Assembly (NCBI RefSeq): GCF_011395035.1
Contig: NZ_CP024769.1
Location: 333,965-397,964 of the forward strand
Length of the DNA stretch: 64,000 bases
Origin: Pantoea cypripedii
GTDB taxonomy: Bacteria; Pseudomonadota; Gammaproteobacteria; Enterobacterales; Enterobacteriaceae
Direction: 5' to 3'
A program made the translations under genes and the position numbers. Positions 16,559 through 25,682 of this stretch are shown piece after piece. The stretch's first letter is position 1. Each line of letters opens with the position of its first letter. The notes beneath the pieces were generated by a model, which was not told where the DNA came from, searched no databases, and was given only the letters and a program-made list of their open reading frames with translations.

Positions 16559-17682
16559 GTGCAGTCTGGGGTGGCCATCCACGCGGCAATCATTTCCCCG
16601 TATAGATTCTCCGCCTCCTCCAGCCGCGACAGCAGGCAATATTCATCGGTCTGATGGGCCATGGTGGGCTCACCAGGCCCGAGAATGACGCACGGCGGGG
16701 CACCCAGGGCCGGTAGCAGCAACGACGCATCGGTAAAGTAAGGCACAATCCGTGCAGTCAGCGCTTCGGCGTGTAATGGCTGGCATAACTGGAATACCTG
16801 CTGCATCCAGCGATGTTCCTCTGCACTCAAAACCGGAGGTAAATCGACCAGCGTGGTGACGAATACGTTTTCCCCGAGGGTTGTCGCCAGGCGCTGGCGG
16901 ATCTCGCCATGTTGCAGATTCGGTGCGGTGCGGATATCGACATCAAAGGTAGAGCGATCGGGCACCGAGTTGATGTTTAACCCACCCTGGATGCGTCCAA
17001 CGTTAATCGTCGGTTGCTTCATCAGCGGATGCGCCGCGCCAGGTGAGAAATGCTGGATTTTACCCAGCGCGTCTGCCGCCAGATAAATAGCGTTGATGCC
17101 CAGATGTGGCATCGCGCCATGTGCGGTTTTCCCCCGGGTTTCACAACGCAACCACAGCGCACCTTTGTGCCCAATCACCGGATAGTTAGCGGTCGGTTCG
17201 CCGACAATCAACGCGCCCGGTTGCGGCAGCTCAGTCTCATCGATCAACGCCTGCGCGCCGTCGCAGCCGGTCTCTTCACCACCGGTGAGGTACAGCACCA
17301 CGCCACTACCCGCCATGATCGCGGGTTTGTGACGCTGACAGGCGGTGATAAAGGCGGCAATCGCCGCCTTCATATCGCTGCTGCCGCGGCCATAGATGCG
17401 GTCATCAACAATATCCGTACCGAAAGGATCATATTGCCAGTCAGCCACGCCCAGCGGCACGGTATCCAGATGCCCGGTAAAGCCGAGCGGTTTACCATCG
17501 GCTTTGCCAGGTAGCGAAGCGATCAGATTGGCTCGCCGGTCACCAAAACGATGCTGCTGCACCTGAAAACCCGCATCGCGGAGGTAATCCGCCAGCCACG
17601 CTATGCATTCAGCTTCGTCGCCGGGGGGATTGATGGTGTTGAAACGCAGCAATTGCTGCGTCAGATCGATTAACGCGCTCAT
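16555..17682 (-). CDS. M20-family deacylase (ArgE/DapE-like), second copy
   Basis: A 375-residue M20 metallohydrolase. It shows FTGHLDTVPLG, GRGSSDMKAAIAAF, TGGEETGCDG, VGEPTANYP, the dimer-domain KTAHGAMPHLG and late MAHQTDEYC. The ATG at 17682 overlaps the stop of the preceding gene (ATGA) and is preferred to the upstream in-frame start at 17790, which lies inside that gene. It is the fifth gene of the LacI-controlled transport operon and probably hydrolyses an acylated or peptide intermediate. Confidence 0.88.
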   Translation of the reverse strand: MSALIDLTQQLLRFNTINPPGDEAECIAWLADYLRDAGFQVQQHRFGDRRANLIASLPGKADGKPLGFTGHLDTVPLGVADWQYDPFGTDIVDDRIYGRGSSDMKAAIAAFITACQRHKPAIMAGSGVVLYLTGGEETGCDGAQALIDETELPQPGALIVGEPTANYPVIGHKGALWLRCETRGKTAHGAMPHLGINAIYLAADALGKIQHFSPGAAHPLMKQPTINVGRIQGGLNINSVPDRSTFDVDIRTAPNLQHGEIRQRLATTLGENVFVTTLVDLPPVLSAEEHRWMQQVFQLCQPLHAEALTARIVPYFTDASLLLPALGAPPCVILGPGEPTMAHQTDEYCLLSRLEEAENLYGEMIAAWMATPDCT

Positions 17683-18437
17683 GCTGGCGATCCGGTCAGC
17701 CAGTCGAGGCAATTGATCCACAGCTGGCGAAATCCGGCCCACTGGGCAAATTCCGGCGGCAGCCAGTGTGCAGACATATCGCTGGTCCACACCAGCGTGC
17801 GCCCCTGCTGATATTCACGGATCGCCAGCAGCGGATGCGGGGTACCGGCGATGGTCGCCAGTAACTGGCCCTCGGGCTGCATCTCCACTTCGTTATAGCC
17901 CAGCAGCCACGGCATCTCCGCAGGCAGGTTTTCCAGAATGCCATGCGCCTGCGTTTGTTCCAGATAACAACCTTCAGGACGTTCAACCCGGTCATCCCAG
18001 GCCAGGCAACGCACAGGCAGGGTTTGTTCCACCGCCGTGTTGCGGTAGCGTGCGCCGCCATTGATACCCTGAAAACTGTAGTAACCGCCAATCATCATCA
18101 GCGCGCCACCCTGGGCGACATAGTCATGCAATAACGTCAGACGGTTGGCGGTACGCTGACTTTTCAGCCAGGTGGCGGGGTGCAGCAGCAGGGTATTGGC
18201 CCCGATATCCGACAGGATGATCACATCCCATTCCTGCAACGCGGCCAGCGTCAGCGGGAACTGTTCGGGGGCCTCGTGCACCGGCATATGGGTGATCTGA
18301 TAAGCGCTGTCCTTCAACGCCGCCAGAAAATCCACCGCGCCATTGTGCCAGGTGGCGGTGGCAAATTGATCAAAGCCTTTAATATGCGTTGCGGTGCTGG
18401 TCCAGGATTCACCCACCAGCAGAACCTTTTTCGTCAT
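17679..18437 (-). CDS. ThuA-like / DUF1355 amidotransferase-fold protein
   Basis: A 252-residue protein of the ThuA-like class I amidotransferase fold, resembling the Salmonella STM3548 family. It shows KVLLVGESWTSTATHIKGFD at the start, WDVIILSDIGAN, then GGALMMIGGYYSF and a C-terminal VWTSDMSAHWLP. The usual nucleophile cysteine elbow is not visible, so classical glutaminase activity is doubtful. The ATG at 18437 has GGAG at seven bases; an alternative ATG at 18449 overlaps the stop of the phosphotriesterase gene. Pairing with a phosphotriesterase homologue is also known in Salmonella. Confidence 0.75.
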   Translation of the reverse strand: MTKKVLLVGESWTSTATHIKGFDQFATATWHNGAVDFLAALKDSAYQITHMPVHEAPEQFPLTLAALQEWDVIILSDIGANTLLLHPATWLKSQRTANRLTLLHDYVAQGGALMMIGGYYSFQGINGGARYRNTAVEQTLPVRCLAWDDRVERPEGCYLEQTQAHGILENLPAEMPWLLGYNEVEMQPEGQLLATIAGTPHPLLAIREYQQGRTLVWTSDMSAHWLPPEFAQWAGFRQLWINCLDWLTGSPA

Positions 18438-18448
18438 GATTTTCTCCA

Positions 18449-19528
18449 TTACGCGCCAAATACCCGCTGTGGGTTGGCGATCATCAACGTTTCTAACTGT
18501 TCACCGCTGACGCCGTGGCGGCGCAGGCGCGGTACGAAATTTTTCAGGATGTGGCCATAACCGTGGCCGCCATAACGGGTCAGCATGGTTTTGAGAAACA
18601 CGTCCTGCGACAGCAAAATCTGGTTGAGATAGCCGTCATCGATCAGGGCGCAGATCGCGCGGGCATTCTCTTCATCGGAGGGCGATTGCGCCTGTTCATC
18701 GGCGTAGTAGTAACTCATGCCGATCATGTCGTATTCGAGGTACGCACCTCGATCGGCCAGTTCGCGCTGATAAGTTTTGTCCGCGTGGCTGGGGTTCATA
18801 TGACACAACACGGTATGCCGCAGATCGGCACCTTCCTGCGCCAGAATATCCAGCACCTTGTGGCCGAGACGTTCCCAGCCAGGCAGATGAACCTCAATCG
18901 GCACTCCGGTGGCCGCACTGGCGCGTCCCGCTGCCCGCAGCGATTTTTCTTCATCGGCGGTGAAGCGGCTTGATACGCCAATCTCGCCGATCAACCCGGC
19001 CAGCACCTCAGGTTTTTCCGCCAGCCCACCGAGGTCATAAATCAGCTTTTCCGTCAGCTGTTCCACGCTGGTGGTTTTTACCCACTCCGGGTGCGACGGT
19101 TGCAGATACAGACCGGTGCCCATAATGATATTCAGGCCGGTCAGGCGGGCGATGCGTTGTAACGCTTTAGGATCGCGGCCAATGCCGATATTGGTGGGAT
19201 CAACCACCGTTTCCCCACCCAGAGCGCGGAACTTCATCAACTCTTCAATCGCCACATCAACGTCAAACAGCTGGCAGTTATCGCGGCTCATCAGCGGATT
19301 GAGCGATAGCTCACCAAGATTTTCGATACGTACCGGCATCTCGGCGACATGACGCTCGCTGCAACAACAGGGCGGTACCCATTTGCCCGAAGCATCCAGC
19401 AAAATGTGTTCATGCATCAGCGTGACACCCATCTGGTCCAGCGGCAGCGGGCCGAGGACCGTCATCACATAACCGCTTTGCACGCCGAGCGGCAGCGGTT
19501 CGGGATGACGAAAAATAGAACCTTTCAT
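18449..19528 (-). CDS. Phosphotriesterase-family amidohydrolase (lactonase-like)
   Basis: A 359-residue binuclear metal hydrolase of the phosphotriesterase homology family. Metal ligands are the MHEH of the first strand (residues 38-41), GLIGEIG with Glu in the bridging position where true phosphotriesterase has carboxylated Lys, IEVHLPG, CHMNPSH and LLSQDVF. The Glu variant is shared with E. coli Php. Family members hydrolyse lactones or phosphate esters. The start follows AAGGATAGCTG three bases after the permease stop. In context it probably opens a sugar lactone or similar ring after uptake. Confidence 0.87.
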   Translation of the reverse strand: MKGSIFRHPEPLPLGVQSGYVMTVLGPLPLDQMGVTLMHEHILLDASGKWVPPCCCSERHVAEMPVRIENLGELSLNPLMSRDNCQLFDVDVAIEELMKFRALGGETVVDPTNIGIGRDPKALQRIARLTGLNIIMGTGLYLQPSHPEWVKTTSVEQLTEKLIYDLGGLAEKPEVLAGLIGEIGVSSRFTADEEKSLRAAGRASAATGVPIEVHLPGWERLGHKVLDILAQEGADLRHTVLCHMNPSHADKTYQRELADRGAYLEYDMIGMSYYYADEQAQSPSDEENARAICALIDDGYLNQILLSQDVFLKTMLTRYGGHGYGHILKNFVPRLRRHGVSGEQLETLMIANPQRVFGA

Positions 19529-19531
19529 CAG

Positions 19532-20542
19532 CTATCCTTTGGCAGAGGCGCGTGCCGGGTTGAGAATACGGGTGTTGATCCAGATGGCGAGCAGGATGAT
19601 CGCGCCGGTAGCGATTTGCGTATAGAACGGTGAAATATGCGACAGAATCAAACCGTTCTGGATAATGGCGATGGAAAGCGCCCCCAATAGCGTGCCGATC
19701 ACCGTGCCAAAACCACCGAACAGGCTGGTACTGCCGAGCACCACGGCGGCGATTACCTGCAATTCAAACCCTTCGCCCTGATTAGATGAACCGCTGCCAA
19801 GACGGGCAGTGATGATCATGCCAGCCAGCGCGGCGGCCATTCCGCTGATAATGTAAACGCGCATCACCACCGCTTTGGTATTAATGCCACTGCGCCTTGC
19901 ACCTTCGGCATTGGCACCGATGGCGGTGACATAGCGACCAAAGCGCATATTATTGAGCACCACATGTCCGACAATCAGCACCACAATGCCGATCAGGGCG
20001 GGCATCGGGATACCGATTAGCCAGGCGCGGCCCATAAAGGTAAACGGGCTATCGGCGGGGATCGGGATTGAGTAACCCTGAGTCATTAACAGCGCCACGC
20101 CTCGGACCACCGCCAGGGTTGCGAGGGTGACGATAAACGCCGGAATCCCCTCATACGCGATAAAAAATCCGTTAATCGCGCCGACTAACGCCCCCATTGC
20201 CAGGCCGCCAATCAGCACGCAATACCACGGCCAGCCCCAGCTGTTGAGGGCAATGGCGGACAAGGCTCCCACCAGCGCCAGGGTTGAACCCACCGAGAGA
20301 TCAATGCCACCGGTGGTGATCACCAGGGTCATCGCCGTCGCCACAATCAACAACGGTGCGCTCTGGCGAATAATATTGAGCCAGTTGGGCGTGGTGAGAA
20401 AGTTACTGGTGATGAGTGAAAACACCACGCAGCAGAAGACAAAAAACAGCGCAATGCTGACCACGCCAGAATGGTTATGCAGCAGGCGTCTGGGTAGCGA
20501 ATGCTGGATCATGCGTGTACCGGAAAGGTTAACCATACTCAT
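19532..20542 (-). CDS. Ribose-type sugar ABC permease
   Basis: A 336-residue BPD_transp_2 permease of the RbsC/FrcC type with eight to ten hydrophobic segments and the family sequence TGGIDLSVGSTLALVGA near residues 80-95. I chose the ATG at 20542, which has AAGGGAACG upstream, over the in-frame start at 20596 inside the ATPase gene. It stands ten bases after the ATPase gene. The binding protein is encoded separately at 22980. Confidence 0.9.
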   Translation of the reverse strand: MSMVNLSGTRMIQHSLPRRLLHNHSGVVSIALFFVFCCVVFSLITSNFLTTPNWLNIIRQSAPLLIVATAMTLVITTGGIDLSVGSTLALVGALSAIALNSWGWPWYCVLIGGLAMGALVGAINGFFIAYEGIPAFIVTLATLAVVRGVALLMTQGYSIPIPADSPFTFMGRAWLIGIPMPALIGIVVLIVGHVVLNNMRFGRYVTAIGANAEGARRSGINTKAVVMRVYIISGMAAALAGMIITARLGSGSSNQGEGFELQVIAAVVLGSTSLFGGFGTVIGTLLGALSIAIIQNGLILSHISPFYTQIATGAIILLAIWINTRILNPARASAKG

Positions 20543-20552
20543 ACTCGTTCCC

Positions 20553-21338
20553 TTAATGGGCGTGGGCGGACGGCGCGCTAAACTTCTCGCCGACAATCAG
20601 GTTGACGATTTCGCTCAGGCTGGTATCGGCCACCCGGCGATCCGCCACGTTGGTGCCCTCGTACATCACCATGATGCGATCGCACACCAGGAACAGATCC
20701 TGCAAACGGTGGGTAATCAGGATCACACTGACGCCACGGGCGCTCACGCGTTTGATCAGGGCCAGCACCGCTTCCACTTCGGCCACGGCCAGCGCCGCTG
20801 TGGGTTCATCCATAATCAGCACTTTCGGGCCGAACGCCGCTGCGCGGGCAATGGCGATGGCCTGTCGTTGCCCACCGGATAAATTGCGCACCAGCAGGCG
20901 GGTATCAGGAATGGAAATTCCCAACCCCTTCAGCATTTCACGTGCATCGGCATGCATTTTTTGCTGATCGAGGAAGGGCACCCCCAGCCAGTGCTTCATC
21001 GGTTCACGGCCCATAAACAGGTTTCCCGCAACATCCACGGTGTCGCACAGTGACAGATCCTGATAAACCATTTCGATGTGGCAACGTCGGGCATCGGCGG
21101 GGTTAGCAAAACGTTGCTCCTCGCCATCAATACGAATCGCACCGCTGGTAGGCACCACGGCACCGGACAGCACCTTGGTCAGCGTAGATTTACCGGCACC
21201 GTTGTCACCGACCAGACCCAACACTTCACCGGGTGCCAGCTCCAGATTCACGCCGCGCAGCGAGCGAATCGAGCCGTAGGTTTTGGTGATATTGACCATC
21301 TCAACCCGTGCCGGGGCGGCACGTTGCTGCTGTTGCAT
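20553..21338 (-). CDS. Sugar ABC ATPase, single-domain FrcA type
   Basis: A 261-residue ATPase with one ABC domain: Walker A GDNGAGKST, signature LSGGQRQAIAIA, Walker B VLIMDEPTAALA and switch ITHRLQD. Ribose systems usually carry a double-domain RbsA of about 500 residues; the single-domain form resembles the fructose-type FrcA group. The ATG at 21338 has GGGGAG upstream; a TTG at 21362 is possible but lacks a site. It is the first gene of the operon after the two palindromic operators. Confidence 0.9.
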   Translation of the reverse strand: MQQQQRAAPARVEMVNITKTYGSIRSLRGVNLELAPGEVLGLVGDNGAGKSTLTKVLSGAVVPTSGAIRIDGEEQRFANPADARRCHIEMVYQDLSLCDTVDVAGNLFMGREPMKHWLGVPFLDQQKMHADAREMLKGLGISIPDTRLLVRNLSGGQRQAIAIARAAAFGPKVLIMDEPTAALAVAEVEAVLALIKRVSARGVSVILITHRLQDLFLVCDRIMVMYEGTNVADRRVADTSLSEIVNLIVGEKFSAPSAHAH

Positions 21339-21412
21339 CTCAACACTCCCCTTGTGATTCAAACGGAGACGTTGCGTCAGCGGACGCCTTACGCGGTAAA
21401 GGCTTACATCTT

Positions 21413-21426
21413 GTAAACCGGTTTAC
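21413..21426. promoter_or_regulatory. LacI-family operator O1 (perfect palindrome)
   Basis: gtaaaccggtttac, a perfect 14-base palindrome with the central CG of LacI/GalR operators, 75 bases upstream of the ATPase start. An identical copy lies at 21584-21597. The adjacent LacI gene product is the probable ligand. Confidence 0.85.
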
Positions 21427-21583
21427 CCGATGCGCGTAATGCGTGTCGCTGACCAACGCATGTCTTGCAGAGATATTTGTTCGCCACTCGAAAGATAGCA
21501 GAGACTGTGCCAGGTGAAAAAATCACCGCATGCAACCTTGTGCAACCCAATGTTTACTTTGGTGAAATATTTTTTTCACGCAA

Positions 21584-21597
21584 GTAAACCGGTTTAC
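21584..21597. promoter_or_regulatory. LacI-family operator O2 (perfect palindrome)
   Basis: A second identical gtaaaccggtttac, 171 bases from O1 centre to centre and just after the end of the lacI gene. Paired operators at this distance would suit DNA looping by a tetramer or two dimers. Confidence 0.82.
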
Positions 21598-21652
21598 CAG
21601 GTGGCGGAGATTTCAGGCGTGATGAGCCAGCAGGGTGCAACGATGCGCCAAT

Positions 21653-22675
21653 TTAGCGCACGTTGTGCCGTGGGCTGATGGAGTCGCGAGCGATCCATTC
21701 CACCGGCAGACGGGTTTCCTGCGGTAGCGGCAAATCGCCATGCAGCAGATTCAGCATCTGTTCAACCGCTGCGCGCCCCATTTCACGCGCAGGCTGACGA
21801 ATGGTGGAAATACGTGGCTGGGTGAAATCGGCATAGCTGGCATCATCGAACCCCACCAGCGACAGGGCCTCCGGCGCACGTAACCCACGTTCACGCAGGC
21901 CATCCAGCAGCCCGAGTACCAGATAATCACTGGCGGCGAACACCGCGCTCGGGCGTAATTCGCTGGCAAAGAAGTGGTGCAGGGCCTGCGCGCCAAAACT
22001 CCGCTCGTATTTGCCAAACATCACCCATTCCGGCACCACTGCCAACCCGGCCTGCTGCATCGCCTGGCAAAATCCCTGATAACGTTCGCGCACGCTCATC
22101 AACGCATCAGGACCACCGACAAAGGCAATCTGCTGATGTCCGGCAGCGATCAGTTGCTCCGTCGCCAGCTTGCCGCCCTGGACGTTATCGGCGAAGACTT
22201 TCGGCACGTTGCTGCCGGGAATATCTTCATCCAGCAAGACGATACGCTGTTGGCGCTGCACCTCTTTGCGCAGCAGGCCATTATCCGGGCGGTTGGTGGT
22301 GAACAGCAGGCCATCCACCTGGCAGGTATCCAGCCAGCGGATAAACTGACATTCCTTGTCTGGGTTGTTGCGGGTGATGCAGAGCACCAGGCTGTAGCCG
22401 CGCTGTGACGCCGCTTCTTCTGCGGCATCGGCCAGTTCGGCAAAGAAGGGGTTGGTAATATCGGGCAGCACCAGGCCAAGTGTTTCGCTACCGCCTTTGC
22501 TCAGGCGACGCGCCAGCGAGTTGCCGCGATAATCCAGTTGGCGGATCGCGTTTTCGATCCGCGTGACGGTATCCTGCGGCAGAACCAGCGAATGATTGAG
22601 ATAGCGCGACACAGTTGCTTTTGACAACCCAGCCAGTTGCGCCACATCTGAAAGTAAAACGCGTTTTTTTGTCAT
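21653..22675 (-). CDS. LacI-family transcriptional regulator
   Basis: A 340-residue full-length LacI/GalR regulator. The helix-turn-helix SDVAQLAGLSKATVSRYLN is at residues 8-26, the hinge helix GNSLARRLS near 50, and the effector domain begins TLGLVLPDITNPFFAEL. The ATG at 22675 starts directly before the HTH; the longer frame to 22846 would add 57 residues across the promoter and is rejected. It is divergent from the sugar-binding protein gene and upstream of the ABC operon on the same strand, with two perfect operators between. Confidence 0.92.
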   Translation of the reverse strand: MTKKRVLLSDVAQLAGLSKATVSRYLNHSLVLPQDTVTRIENAIRQLDYRGNSLARRLSKGGSETLGLVLPDITNPFFAELADAAEEAASQRGYSLVLCITRNNPDKECQFIRWLDTCQVDGLLFTTNRPDNGLLRKEVQRQQRIVLLDEDIPGSNVPKVFADNVQGGKLATEQLIAAGHQQIAFVGGPDALMSVRERYQGFCQAMQQAGLAVVPEWVMFGKYERSFGAQALHHFFASELRPSAVFAASDYLVLGLLDGLRERGLRAPEALSLVGFDDASYADFTQPRISTIRQPAREMGRAAVEQMLNLLHGDLPLPQETRLPVEWIARDSISPRHNVR

Positions 22676-22979
22676 GAGTGCACACCTTTTATCGGCCACA
22701 GCATTAACACATTTTTCCCTGCCAGCGACAGACTTTTTACTGCGGCTGCACTTAAAATATTCGCTTGACATTTTATTGCGTTCGGCGAATGTTAATACCC
22801 AGTTTATCCGATGCCGTTTTTCCTTTTGCGCTTTTCCCCCAGTCACTGAACGGAGTTCGTGACGGAAAAGTAATAAAGGCCGCCAAAGCAGGCAGCAAAT
22901 ATGACGTTTGCTGTTACAGATATTTGTCCCGCAAAAAACTTACCCACCAGGGTGCAGACACTTTTTGATGAGGGCAACG

Positions 22980-23927
22980 ATGATGTTATTTAACACCAGC
23001 AAGAAAACCGTTCTTTCCTGTGTTGTGCTTCTCTCTTCGTTAATGACCACTGCCGTTATGGCTGCTTCGGCTGATTATGCTTTGGTGCAAATAAATCAGC
23101 AGGCCTTGTTTTTTAATCAGATGAATAAAGGTGCGCAGGAAGCGGCAAAGGCCAGCGGTAAAAATGTCGTTATCTTTAATGCTAACGATAATCCTGTTTC
23201 ACAAAATGATGCGATTGAAAACTATATTGAACAAGGCGTGAAAGGCATTATGGTGGATGCTATTGACGTCAATGGCATCATGCCTGCAATAAAAGAAGCC
23301 GCTGGGAAAAATATTCCGGTGATTGCTATCGATGCGGTATTACCTGCTGGCCCACAGGCCGCCCAGGTGGGGGTGGATAACGTTGAAGGCGGTAAGATCC
23401 TCGGCAAATATTTCCTGGGTTATGTTGATAAAAGTATGGGCGGCAAAGCGCGTGTCGGTATTGTTGGCGCGTTGAATTCTGCTATCCAGAATGAGCGTCA
23501 GAAAGGCTTTGAAGACACCATTAAAAGCAATAAAAACATCAGTGTGGCCGATGTGGTTGATGGCCGCAACATCCAGGACGACGCGATGACCGCCGCTGAA
23601 AACCTGATTACCGGCAACCCGGACATGACCGCGATTTATGCCACCGGTGAACCGGCGCTGCTCGGCGCGATTGCGGCGGTGGAAAACCAGGGGCGTCAGA
23701 AGGATATCAAGGTGTTTGGCTGGGATCTGACTGCCCGCGCCATCAGCGGCATCGATCAGGGTTATGTGGTGGCCGTGCTGCAACAGGACCCGGAAAAAAT
23801 GGGTGAAGAAGCCGTCAAAGCCCTGAATGCGATCAACGCCGGTAAAACGGTGCAGAAACACATCCAGGTACCGGCGACGGTGGTAACCAAAGAGAACGTG
23901 GGCAGCTATCGCGCCATGTTCAAATAA
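22980..23927 (+). CDS. Ribose-type periplasmic sugar-binding protein
   Basis: A 315-residue binding protein of the RbsB class (Peripla_BP_4). A signal peptide ends at about residue 27 (TTAVMAA-SADYA), followed by NDNPVSQNDAIENYIEQGVKG, VIAIDAVLP and the second-lobe FGWDLTARAISGIDQGYVVAV. GAGGG lies five bases before the ATG at 22980, with a second ATG one codon on. It supplies ligand to the permease and ATPase encoded across the lacI gene. I found no perfect copy of the 14-base operator before it. Confidence 0.9.
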   Translation: MMLFNTSKKTVLSCVVLLSSLMTTAVMAASADYALVQINQQALFFNQMNKGAQEAAKASGKNVVIFNANDNPVSQNDAIENYIEQGVKGIMVDAIDVNGIMPAIKEAAGKNIPVIAIDAVLPAGPQAAQVGVDNVEGGKILGKYFLGYVDKSMGGKARVGIVGALNSAIQNERQKGFEDTIKSNKNISVADVVDGRNIQDDAMTAAENLITGNPDMTAIYATGEPALLGAIAAVENQGRQKDIKVFGWDLTARAISGIDQGYVVAVLQQDPEKMGEEAVKALNAINAGKTVQKHIQVPATVVTKENVGSYRAMFK

Positions 23928-23933
23928 ACCGCA

Positions 23934-23955
23934 GGCCCGGCATTAACGCCGGGCC
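23934..23955. terminator. GC-rich hairpin between convergent genes
   Basis: ggcccggc (23934-23941) pairs with gccgggcc (23948-23955) around a six-base loop. It overlaps the stop of the convergent kinase gene. There is no T run on either side, so termination is uncertain. Confidence 0.4.
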
Positions 23956-24812
23956 AGAATGGCCTGTAACTCCGGGCGGGTGGGAAACGCGCTCCAGGTC
24001 CCCCGGCGGCTGACGGTAATCGCTGCGGCAGCAGTGGCATGGCGCAGAGCCAGTGCGTCCGGCAGGGTCTGGCGCAACAGGCTGGAAGCCAGCATCACGG
24101 CAAGGAAGGTATCACCTGCGCCGGTGGTATCAATAACACGGGCTTTGGCGGCGGCAACCAGCCAGCTTTGCTGGTCGCGCTGTAGTTGTGCACCGGCTGC
24201 GCCCAGCGTGGTGATCAGGCTGCCGTGCGGTGGTAGCGTCGGGGTCAGTAACGCCGCTTCTCCCTGATTGACCACCGCGATGTCTACCCAGGGCCAGCAG
24301 TGGACAAAATCCGGGTTGACTGGCGAAGGATTAAATACCGTGGTCATGCCACGGGATTTAGCCAGCTGGAACAGTGCCAGGGTCGTTTGCGGGGCGAGGT
24401 TTCCCTGCTGTAAAAAAATATCGCCTGGCTGCGCCACCGTTAAATGTGCGCTCACCGTGTCCGGGTTCAGGCTATTTGCAGCGGCATTGCTGGTCATAAT
24501 GGCATTATCGCCCTTAGCCGTGGTGAAAATAACTGAATTGTCACTAAAGGGAACGGTGGCAGCAAAGGGTAGTAGTGCCAACCTTTCATGGTTGACGCGC
24601 TGGCGCAGCCATTCACCCTGTGAATCTGCGCCGGTAGCAGTAATTAATGAGGTGGGAATGCCACAGCGGGATAATACCATGGCCTGGTTGGCACCTTTGC
24701 CACCTACATCGCTATGAACTTTATTTCCCAGAGCGGATTCGCCCTCGGCAGGAAAATGATCGACCTGCCAGAATTCATCAACGGTAATATTACCGCATAC
24801 ATAGATATGCAT
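23943..24812 (-). CDS. PfkB-family sugar kinase (ribokinase-like)
   Basis: A 289-residue carbohydrate kinase. PfkB signature 1 is GGKGANQAMVLSRCG near residues 38-52 and signature 2 is DTTGAGDTFLAVMLAS near 225-240 with the catalytic aspartate. It would phosphorylate the imported sugar or nucleoside. It is convergent with the binding-protein gene and its start lies only 24 bases from the divergent BtpA gene. Ribokinase itself is possible, but the neighbours are not the usual rbs set. Confidence 0.88.
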   Translation of the reverse strand: MHIYVCGNITVDEFWQVDHFPAEGESALGNKVHSDVGGKGANQAMVLSRCGIPTSLITATGADSQGEWLRQRVNHERLALLPFAATVPFSDNSVIFTTAKGDNAIMTSNAAANSLNPDTVSAHLTVAQPGDIFLQQGNLAPQTTLALFQLAKSRGMTTVFNPSPVNPDFVHCWPWVDIAVVNQGEAALLTPTLPPHGSLITTLGAAGAQLQRDQQSWLVAAAKARVIDTTGAGDTFLAVMLASSLLRQTLPDALALRHATAAAAITVSRRGTWSAFPTRPELQAILARR

Positions 24813-24836
24813 GGTTTTCTCGAAAAGGTGATTAAG

Positions 24837-25682
24837 ATGGCAGTTATCTCATCAGAAAAGAGCAACGCAATACAAGCAATATTTTCACGTTCAAAAGCAG
24901 TGATTGGTGTTATTCATTGCGATGCTTTTCCTGGTTCACCGAAATATCGTGGTGCATCAGTGAATGATATTATCGAACGCGCACTGCGTGATGCGGAAAA
25001 TTACCTGGCAGGTGGCGTACATGGTTTGATTGTGGAGAATCATGGTGATATTCCATTTTCGAAACCGGAGGATATTGGCCCGGAAACGGCTGCTTTCATG
25101 GCGGTGATTACCGGGAAAATTCGTAGCCGGTTTGGCGTACCCCTGGGGATTAACGTGCTGGCGAATGCGGCGATTCCGGCACTGGCAACGGCACTGGCCG
25201 GTGGTGCGGATTTTATCCGGGTTAATCAATGGGCCAATGCCTATGTGGCAAACGAAGGTTTGATTGAGGGAGCAGCGGCCAAAGCGTTGCGCTATCGCAG
25301 CCAGCTACGCGCTGAGCATATCCGGGTATTTGCCGACAGCCATGTGAAGCACGGGAGCCACGCGATTGTCGCCGACCGTTCCATTCCTGAACTCACCCGT
25401 GACGTGGAGTTCTTTGAAGCGGATGCGGTGATTGCCACCGGGCAGCGCACCGGCGATAGCGCCACCTTAAGCGAAATCGATGAAATCCGCAGTGCCACTT
25501 CGTTGCCGCTGCTGGTGGGATCCGGCGTAACGCCGGGTAACGTCTGCGAAATTCTTGGCCGTACACAGGGCGTGATTGTGGCCAGCGCGCTGAAACGTGA
25601 TGGGGTCTGGTGGAATGAAGTAGAACTGGCGCGTGTGAAACATTTTATGAACGTGGCAAAAGCCGCGCTGGAGGGGGAGTGA
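24837..25682 (+). CDS. BtpA/SgcQ-family TIM-barrel protein
   Basis: A 281-residue BtpA-family protein. It opens AVIGVIHCDAFPGSPKYRG and contains ENHGDIPF, PLGINVLANAAIPALA, DFIRVNQW and the C-terminal barrel phosphate-type motif LLVGSGVTPGNV. SgcQ of E. coli belongs here; no reaction is firmly established. The ATG at 24837 is preceded by AAAAGGTG; the longer frame to 24714 runs antisense into the kinase gene. It overlaps the TenA-like gene by one base, forming a two-gene unit. Confidence 0.83.
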   Translation: MAVISSEKSNAIQAIFSRSKAVIGVIHCDAFPGSPKYRGASVNDIIERALRDAENYLAGGVHGLIVENHGDIPFSKPEDIGPETAAFMAVITGKIRSRFGVPLGINVLANAAIPALATALAGGADFIRVNQWANAYVANEGLIEGAAAKALRYRSQLRAEHIRVFADSHVKHGSHAIVADRSIPELTRDVEFFEADAVIATGQRTGDSATLSEIDEIRSATSLPLLVGSGVTPGNVCEILGRTQGVIVASALKRDGVWWNEVELARVKHFMNVAKAALEGE

